Of a stretch of 11,335 nt of DNA, positions 6,689-11,335 are shown in pieces. A program made the position numbers and the translations under genes. This DNA comes from an uncultured Duganella sp. (lineage in GTDB: Bacteria > Pseudomonadota > Gammaproteobacteria > Burkholderiales > Burkholderiaceae). Each line of letters starts with the position of its first letter. Within the stretch, counting starts at the first letter, position 1. The notes below the pieces were generated by a model that ran no database searches, was not told the origin of the DNA, and saw only the letters and a program-made list of their open reading frames with translations. Location of the stretch: NCBI GenBank assembly GCA_946482635.1, contig CAMLSG010000180.1, forward strand, positions 1 to 11,335. Reading direction: 5' to 3'.

Positions 6689-8920
6689 ATGTCCGTCCCG
6701 ACCAAGAGTTCCCACGCCGCACCAGGCCGGCCCGCGCCGTACGACGGGCCGGGGGACTTCTTGTCCCGGCGGCTCGATGGCCTGAACGACAGCGCCGACA
6801 ATCTGCAAACCTGGCGCAACAACCTGCTGAACGGCTTGTGCGCCGTCGCTTTTTTCCTGGGCCTGCTGGTGGCTGTGCCCAGCGTGGTCGGCAGCATGAA
6901 AATGAACCAATGGCCGCTGATCGTGAGCGACGTCATTGCTTTGATGTGTGTCGGCGCCCTGTATTTCTATCGTTCCCTTTCTTTCCGCTTCCGCGCGCTG
7001 GCTTTCCTGGCCATCAGCTACCTGCTCGCGCTGGTCCAGCTGTTTTCCGTCGGGCCGCTGGTCCAGCCCTACCTGCTCGCCGTCCCAATACTGTGTACGG
7101 TGCTGCTCGGCCTGCGTCCTGCCTTGGTAGCCCTGCTCTGGTGCAGCGCCACCCTTTTCATCGTGGGCTATTTCGGCGGCATCGATCCAGGCCTGAACAG
7201 GCTTTTTGTCTCCGTATCGATGCACTGGTCGCTGGTTTCCCTGAACTTCACGCTGGTGGCTGCGGTGCTGGTGGTGTCCTGCGCCTACCTGCTGCATGGG
7301 CTGGAAGGCGCACTGGCACGGCAGCGCGCAGTGCAGGACGCACTGGAAAACCAGGTTGCCACCCTGCAGGCGCGCGACCTGGAGTTGCGCGAATCGATGG
7401 CGGCGCGCAAGGCGGCCGAAGAATCGAACGAGCAGAAATCGGAATTCCTGGCCATGATCAGCCATGAGGTACGCACCCCGCTGGGCGGCGTGATCGGCAT
7501 GCTGCAGCTGGCAAAGAAGGATCGCAGCCTGTCGGCGGAAACGCGCAACAAGCTGCGTATCGGCCTGGGCAACGCCGAAGTACTGCTGCATATTATTAAC
7601 GACATCCTCGATTTTTCGCGCCTGGAAGCGGGCAAGATGCCGTTCGAAGCCATCGACTTCGATTTGCAGGCCCTGCTGCGCGACGTGGTGGCCCTGCTGG
7701 CCGATCGCGCCGAGACCAAGGGCATTTCGCTGGTGGCGGAGATCGACCCTGACATGCCGCGCTGGTGGCGCGGCGATCCGGTGCGCCTGCGGCAGGTGGT
7801 GATGAACCTGGTGGGCAATGGGGTCAAGTTCACCGAGCGCGGCGAAGTAAGGATGACCGCCGGTGTCGCGCACAACGGCGGCATCGTGCTGGCCGTCAGC
7901 GATACCGGCATCGGCATCGAGCCCGATGCGATCTCCCGCCTGTTCCGCAAATTCGAGCAAGCCAGTGCGGCCACTTCGCGCAAGTACGGCGGCGCCGGCC
8001 TGGGCCTGGCGATCTGCAAGAACATCGTCGACGCCATGGGCGGCACGATAGAAGTGCGCAGCGAACGCGGCGCCGGCAGCGTCTTCGAAGTCTGGTTGCC
8101 GCTGCAGGCCGGTCAGCCCGCGGCGGAGAATGCACGGGAGGCGCGCGCGCCGCATGCTGCGCGCCTGCAAGTCCTGTGCGCGGAAGACGGCAGCACCAAC
8201 CAGATCATCCTGCGCGAGCTGCTGGGCGAAATGGGCCATGCCGTCACCATCGCGGAAGACGGCGCCGCCGCGCTGGCGCGCCTGGCGGAACGCGACTTCG
8301 ACCTGGTAATCATGGACAGCCGCATGCCGCGCATGGACGGCATCGCCGCACTGCAGCAGCTGCGAGCCGGTGCAGCCGGCGTGCGCCAGCCCGCCATTCC
8401 GGTGATCGCCCTGACCGCCAACGCGGCTGCCGAGGAACGCGAACGCTTCATGGAGGCCGGCGCCAATGGTTTCCTGCCCAAGCCGATCGACGAGGCGAGC
8501 CTGCATGCGGAAATCGGCCGCCATGCCGGCTTGCTGCTGCAATCGCCGCGCCGGGCCGAGCTGGATGCCATGTTTGGCACCGGGGGCTGTCCCACTCCGC
8601 CAACGGCTACCCGCGCTTTAAGCCCTGCCGCTTGCGCTGCCTTCATGCAGGAAGGCCCGCGCCAGCTTGCCGCGATCCGGCAAGGCATCCAGTGCGGCGA
8701 CATGCCTGCCATCAGCCTGAACGCGCACAGCCTGCAAGGCAGCGCCGGCCTGTTTGGCGCGCGCGAACTCAGTGCCCTGTGCGGCTTGGTCGAGACGCTT
8801 GCCAATACCGGCATGGTCGAACGTATCCCCCCGCTGGTCAGCGAAATGGAAAAGGAGCTGGCAGTCTTGCTGGCCCGCCTGGCCCAGCCTGCCTCCAATG
8901 GCGCTATGGCGCCGGCTTGA
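6689..8920 (+). CDS. Membrane-bound hybrid sensor histidine kinase (6 TM - HisKA - HATPase - REC - HPt)
   Basis: Phosphorelay sensor of 743 residues. Six predicted transmembrane helices (about 46-67, 77-94, 103-121, 125-141, 145-163, 180-203) have very short loops, so sensing is probably within or close to the membrane. A coiled coil (about 205-250) leads to the HisKA H-box with phospho-acceptor His259 (MISHEVRTPL). The ATPase domain shows the N-box (NLVGNGVKFT, Asn377), G1 (Asp405, DTGIGIE) and G2 (GGAGLGLAI). The receiver domain has acidic ED near 496, phospho-acceptor Asp543 (MDSRMPRMDG) and Lys598. A C-terminal HPt domain has His680 in AHSLQGSAG; the Lys usual three residues after this His is Gln. 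All relay residues are present. The layout resembles RpfC-type diffusible-signal sensors and BarA-like kinases, but the input signal is not identifiable. No partner response regulator is encoded in the window. There is no evident ribosome binding site before the ATG, and an upstream in-frame TAA at 6653 leaves no alternative start. Confidence 0.93.
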   Translation: MSVPTKSSHAAPGRPAPYDGPGDFLSRRLDGLNDSADNLQTWRNNLLNGLCAVAFFLGLLVAVPSVVGSMKMNQWPLIVSDVIALMCVGALYFYRSLSFRFRALAFLAISYLLALVQLFSVGPLVQPYLLAVPILCTVLLGLRPALVALLWCSATLFIVGYFGGIDPGLNRLFVSVSMHWSLVSLNFTLVAAVLVVSCAYLLHGLEGALARQRAVQDALENQVATLQARDLELRESMAARKAAEESNEQKSEFLAMISHEVRTPLGGVIGMLQLAKKDRSLSAETRNKLRIGLGNAEVLLHIINDILDFSRLEAGKMPFEAIDFDLQALLRDVVALLADRAETKGISLVAEIDPDMPRWWRGDPVRLRQVVMNLVGNGVKFTERGEVRMTAGVAHNGGIVLAVSDTGIGIEPDAISRLFRKFEQASAATSRKYGGAGLGLAICKNIVDAMGGTIEVRSERGAGSVFEVWLPLQAGQPAAENAREARAPHAARLQVLCAEDGSTNQIILRELLGEMGHAVTIAEDGAAALARLAERDFDLVIMDSRMPRMDGIAALQQLRAGAAGVRQPAIPVIALTANAAAEERERFMEAGANGFLPKPIDEASLHAEIGRHAGLLLQSPRRAELDAMFGTGGCPTPPTATRALSPAACAAFMQEGPRQLAAIRQGIQCGDMPAISLNAHSLQGSAGLFGARELSALCGLVETLANTGMVERIPPLVSEMEKELAVLLARLAQPASNGAMAPA

Positions 8921-8935
8921 GGTCCGTCAGCCGGC
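8911..8935. other. Inverted repeat spanning the convergent stop codons of the kinase and proC
   Basis: GCCGGCT (8911-8917) and AGCCGGC (8929-8935) can form a 7-bp stem with an 11-base loop that contains the kinase stop (8918-8920) and the end of proC (stop at 8927-8929). Only six bases separate the two genes. It could act on both strands as a weak bidirectional transcription end, but no T-run follows on either side. Confidence 0.35.
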
Positions 8936-9763
8936 CGCGCCGAGCTGTTCGCCCAGTTCCTTGCCGCGCGCAGCGGCAGCCTTGACGGCGGCGATGATGG
9001 AAGCCTTCACCCCGTTCGCTTCCATGCTGGTCAGCGCAGCGTAGGTGGTGCCGCCTTTTGAAGTCACTTTTTCGCGCAGTACCGGCACCGGGTCGGGCGA
9101 CTGCACCGCCAGTTGGGCGGCGCCGGTAAACGTGGCCATGGCCAGCGCCTTGCCCTGCTCCGCCGTCAGCCCGAGTTCCTCGGCCGCCTGCTGCATCGCT
9201 TCGATGAAATAGAACACGTAGGCCGGGCCGCTGCCGGAAACCGCCGTCACCGCATCGATCTTCGACTCGTCGTCCAGCCACACGGTGGCGCCGACGGCGC
9301 GCAGGATCTGGTCCGCCGCCTCGCGCTGCTGCGCGCTGACGCCGGACGAGGCCACCATGCCGGTCACGCCCATGCCGATCAGGGCCGGCGTGTTGGGCAT
9401 GGTGCGCACGATGGCCTGGTAGCCGCCCAGCCAGCGCGCCAGGTCGGCGGCGCGGATGCCGGCCGCAATCGACAGCACCAGCGGCGACCGGCCGCCCGCC
9501 TGCGCCGCTTGCAGCAACGGCAGCAGTTGCTGCGTCACTTCGTGCATGACCTGCGGTTTCACGGCCAGCACCAGCACTTCGGCCGCGGCCACCGGCTCGC
9601 CCGCCTCCGCGGCCACGGTCACGCCGTAGTCCTGGCGCAGCTTTTCCAGGGAAGCCGGGTTCGGGTCCACCACGTGGATATTGGCGCCGGGCGTCAGTTT
9701 GCCGGCCAGGCCGGCGATCAGCGCGGCGGCCATATTGCCGCCGCCGATAAACGCAATCTTCAT
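8927..9763 (-). CDS. proC: Pyrroline-5-carboxylate reductase ProC
   Basis: Cytosolic enzyme that reduces 1-pyrroline-5-carboxylate to L-proline with NAD(P)H, the last step of proline synthesis. The 278 residues match the family length. The N-terminal Rossmann motif is IGGGNMAAALI (residues 6-16). The central family strings LAVKPQ (66-71) and RTMPNTPALIGMG (120-132) are present. The C-terminal P5CR signature region runs from SGSGPAY (186-192) to VTSKGGTTYAAL (243-254), with the substrate-site GGTT intact. It is the second gene of a yggS-proC operon: three bases separate the yggS stop from this ATG, and its ribosome binding site AAAGGA is made from the last codons of yggS, so coupling is likely. 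It converges on the kinase gene. Confidence 0.97.
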   Translation of the reverse strand: MKIAFIGGGNMAAALIAGLAGKLTPGANIHVVDPNPASLEKLRQDYGVTVAAEAGEPVAAAEVLVLAVKPQVMHEVTQQLLPLLQAAQAGGRSPLVLSIAAGIRAADLARWLGGYQAIVRTMPNTPALIGMGVTGMVASSGVSAQQREAADQILRAVGATVWLDDESKIDAVTAVSGSGPAYVFYFIEAMQQAAEELGLTAEQGKALAMATFTGAAQLAVQSPDPVPVLREKVTSKGGTTYAALTSMEANGVKASIIAAVKAAAARGKELGEQLGAAG

Positions 9764-9766
9764 TTT

Positions 9767-10474
9767 TTATCCTTTGTTGTAGTCGCGGGCGCCGAAAATG
9801 GCGCTGCCGACGCGCACAATCGTCGCGCCTTCGTGGATGGCAGCGCGCATGTCGGCCGACATGCCCATCGACAGCGTGTCGAGCGCAATGCCCTCGGCGC
9901 GCAATTGATCGTGGAGTTCACGCAGCACGCGGAAGGCCGCGCGCTGCTTGTCGAAATCGTCTTCCGGCTCGGGGATGGACATCAGGCCGCGCAAGACAAG
10001 GCGCGGCAGCGCGGCCACGGTACGGGCCAGCGCTGCGGCGTCGGCGGGCAGCACGCCACTTTTGCTGGCTTCCCCGCTGGTATTGACCTGGATGCAGACT
10101 TGCATGGGATGCAGGCCTTGCGGCCGCTGTTCGCTCAGGCGTTGCGCAATCTTCTCGCGTTCAATCGTGTGCACCCAATCGAAGTTTTCGGCTATAAGAC
10201 GCGTCTTATTGCTCTGGATTGGTCCGATGAAGTGCCACTCCAGCGGCGTGCAGCCACGCATTTTTGCCAACTCGTGGATTTTGTCCACGCCCTCCTGCAC
10301 ATAGTTTTCACCAAAAGCACGCTGTCCCGCCAGCACTGCCTCGAAAACTGCCTGCGCCGGGAAGGTCTTGGACACGGCCAGCAGCTGCACTTCGTTGGGT
10401 GTGCGCCGCGCTTCGCGTGCGGCAACGTTAATTGCTTCAGTAACAACTTGCAAGTTGTGGGCTATTGTGGACAT
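9767..10474 (-). CDS. yggS: YggS family PLP-binding homeostasis protein (PLPBP)
   Basis: Protein of 235 residues with the alanine-racemase-like TIM-barrel fold of the YggS/PROSC family. It binds pyridoxal 5'-phosphate and buffers its level and that of amino-acid pools; it is not known to be an enzyme. Lys36 in LLAVSKTFP is the conserved PLP Schiff-base lysine. Other family strings are FGENYVQE, WHFIGPIQSNKTR, LRGLMSIPE, LSMGMSADM and the phosphate-binding end ATIVRVGSAIFG. The pairing with proC downstream and divergent pilT is a common proteobacterial arrangement (also in Pseudomonas). The ATG at 10474 gives the expected N-terminus but has no clear ribosome binding site. No anomalies seen. 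Confidence 0.96.
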   Translation of the reverse strand: MSTIAHNLQVVTEAINVAAREARRTPNEVQLLAVSKTFPAQAVFEAVLAGQRAFGENYVQEGVDKIHELAKMRGCTPLEWHFIGPIQSNKTRLIAENFDWVHTIEREKIAQRLSEQRPQGLHPMQVCIQVNTSGEASKSGVLPADAAALARTVAALPRLVLRGLMSIPEPEDDFDKQRAAFRVLRELHDQLRAEGIALDTLSMGMSADMRAAIHEGATIVRVGSAIFGARDYNKG

Positions 10475-10477
10475 AAT
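10448..10477 (+). promoter_or_regulatory. Candidate pilT promoter
   Basis: TTGCAA (10448-10453) and CATAAT (10472-10477) are separated by 18 bases, a reasonable sigma-70 pair. The -10 covers the yggS start codon on the other strand. The predicted leader to the pilT ATG is about 47 bases. Confidence 0.42.
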
Positions 10478-10523
10478 CGAATGAGACAGGCCAAGCTTTT
10501 TTGGCTATTGAAAAAGCACAGGG

Positions 10524-10529
10524 ATTATA
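10524..10529 (-). promoter_or_regulatory. Candidate -10 element for yggS-proC
   Basis: A perfect TATAAT is present on the minus strand, about 50 bases before the yggS start and just before the pilT start codon. No matching -35 is found at 16-18 bases, where the sequence is already pilT coding. If used, the yggS and pilT 5' leaders would overlap by about 30 bases. Confidence 0.35.
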
Positions 10530-10530
10530 A

Positions 10531-11335
10531 ATGGACATTTCCGAACTACTCGCATTCTCCGTCAAGAACAAGGCATCCGACTTGCACCTGTCTGCAGGCC
10601 TGCCGCCGATGATCCGCGTGCACGGCGACGTGCGCCGCATCAACCTGCCGCCGCTGGAGCACAAGGACGTGCACGGCATGATCTATGACATCATGAACGA
10701 CGGCCAGCGCAAGGCATATGAAGAGATGCTGGAATGCGACTTTTCGTTCGCGATTCCGGGCCTGGCGCGTTTCCGCGTCAACGCCTACAACCAGGAGCGC
10801 GGCGCCGCGGCCGTGCTGCGTACCATTCCCTCCAAGATCCTGACGCTGGAAGAACTGAACGCGCCGAAGATCTTCGCCGATTTCGCGATGAAGCCGCGCG
10901 GCCTGGTGCTGGTGACCGGCCCGACCGGCTCCGGCAAATCGACCACGCTGGCAGCGATGATCAACCACCTCAACGAAAACGAGTACGGCCACATCCTGAC
11001 CATCGAGGACCCGATCGAATTCGTGCACGAATCGAAGAAGTGCCTGATCAACCAGCGCGAAGTGGGCCCGCATACGCTGTCCTTCAACAACGCGCTGCGC
11101 TCGGCACTGCGCGAAGACCCGGATGCGATCCTGGTGGGTGAATTGCGCGACCTGGAAACCATCCGCCTGGCGCTGTCGGCGGCCGAAACCGGCCACCTGG
11201 TGTTCGGCACCCTGCACACCTCCTCGGCCGCCAAAACCATCGACCGTATCATCGACGTGTTCCCGGCAGAAGAAAAAGAGATGGTGCGCGCCATGCTGTC
11301 CGAATCGCTGCAGGCCGTCATTTCGCAGACCCTGC
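10531..11335 (+). CDS. pilT: Type IV pilus retraction ATPase PilT (3' end outside the window)
   Basis: Cytoplasmic hexameric ATPase that powers depolymerisation of type IV pili for twitching motility and DNA uptake. The first 268 residues are present; full PilT is about 345. It begins MDISELLAFSVKNKASDLHL, the normal PilT N-terminus. Functional motifs fall at the standard numbering known from Pseudomonas aeruginosa PilT: Walker A G130-PTGSGKST with Lys136, Asp box EDPIE with catalytic Glu163, Walker B ILVGELRD with Glu204, and His box residues His222 and His229 (ETGHLVFGTLHT). The window ends before the conserved AIRNLIRE region. The ATG at 10531 has AGGGA six bases upstream. It is divergent from yggS-proC with 56 bases between the start codons. 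Identification as PilT and not PilU rests on the N-terminus, the motif numbering and the neighbours. Confidence 0.97.
   Translation, partial: MDISELLAFSVKNKASDLHLSAGLPPMIRVHGDVRRINLPPLEHKDVHGMIYDIMNDGQRKAYEEMLECDFSFAIPGLARFRVNAYNQERGAAAVLRTIPSKILTLEELNAPKIFADFAMKPRGLVLVTGPTGSGKSTTLAAMINHLNENEYGHILTIEDPIEFVHESKKCLINQREVGPHTLSFNNALRSALREDPDAILVGELRDLETIRLALSAAETGHLVFGTLHTSSAAKTIDRIIDVFPAEEKEMVRAMLSESLQAVISQTL

Noticed and set aside
6681..6785. Short out-of-frame reading frame starting 8 bases before the kinase ATG (34 codons)
   Set aside because: No ribosome binding site and no sign of coding use; it could act as a leader reading frame but nothing supports it.
6647..8542. Open reading frame of 631 codons on the minus strand, opposite the sensor kinase
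   Set aside because: Gln, His, Ala and Arg-rich antisense composition with no domain; the plus-strand kinase has complete catalytic motifs.
10490..10507. Possible hairpin GCCAA/TTGGC with a T-run between yggS and pilT
   Set aside because: The stem is only five bases, the T-run forms the loop and arm, and it sits between divergent starts where a terminator is not expected.
9113..10612. Open reading frame of 499 codons on the plus strand, opposite proC and yggS and running into pilT
   Set aside because: It is an antisense shadow of two well-conserved genes and would overlap the pilT start; composition is His, Arg and Gly-rich without motifs.

Overview
The window is GC-rich chromosomal DNA from a betaproteobacterium, most likely an Oxalobacteraceae member (Massilia, Duganella or Janthinobacterium type). 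That placement is inferred from codon usage, from the product set (ubiA, DUF883, proC, yggS, pilT) and from the style of the proteins. No rRNA or other marker gene fixes the genus. I see no tRNA, rRNA, CRISPR array, transposase or integrase.

Layout, left to right. (1) 1-745, plus strand: the 3' end of ubiA (ubiquinone synthesis), then a small DUF883 membrane-anchored protein. (2) 755-1747, minus strand: a GlxA-like regulator with a DJ-1/PfpI domain and an AraC-type helix-turn-helix, convergent with DUF883 and divergent from the next operon. (3) 1859-6642, plus strand: a tight three-gene operon of a parallel beta-helix lipoprotein, a diheme c-type cytochrome lipoprotein of the SO2930/HNE_0200 family, and a TonB-dependent outer-membrane receptor. 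(4) 6689-8920, plus strand: a membrane-bound hybrid sensor kinase with HisKA, HATPase, receiver and HPt domains. (5) 8927-10474, minus strand: the yggS-proC pair (PLP homeostasis protein, pyrroline-5-carboxylate reductase). (6) 10531 to the window end, plus strand: pilT, the twitching-motility retraction ATPase, divergent from yggS and cut off after residue 268.

The outer parts are conserved housekeeping genes; pilT/yggS/proC is a well-known neighbourhood. The middle (about 755-8920) looks accessory. Its core is the beta-helix/diheme-cytochrome pair, two families long noted to occur together without a known function, here joined to a TonB receptor. The stop and start codons of the first two genes overlap, and 18 bases separate the second and third. 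All three products are predicted to act at the cell envelope. I infer an outer-membrane uptake and periplasmic redox or binding module for an unidentified ligand. It may be controlled by the divergent GlxA-like regulator, whose likely binding site is an 8-bp direct repeat spaced 22 bp apart in the shared intergenic region. The kinase may belong to the same accessory block or be independent.
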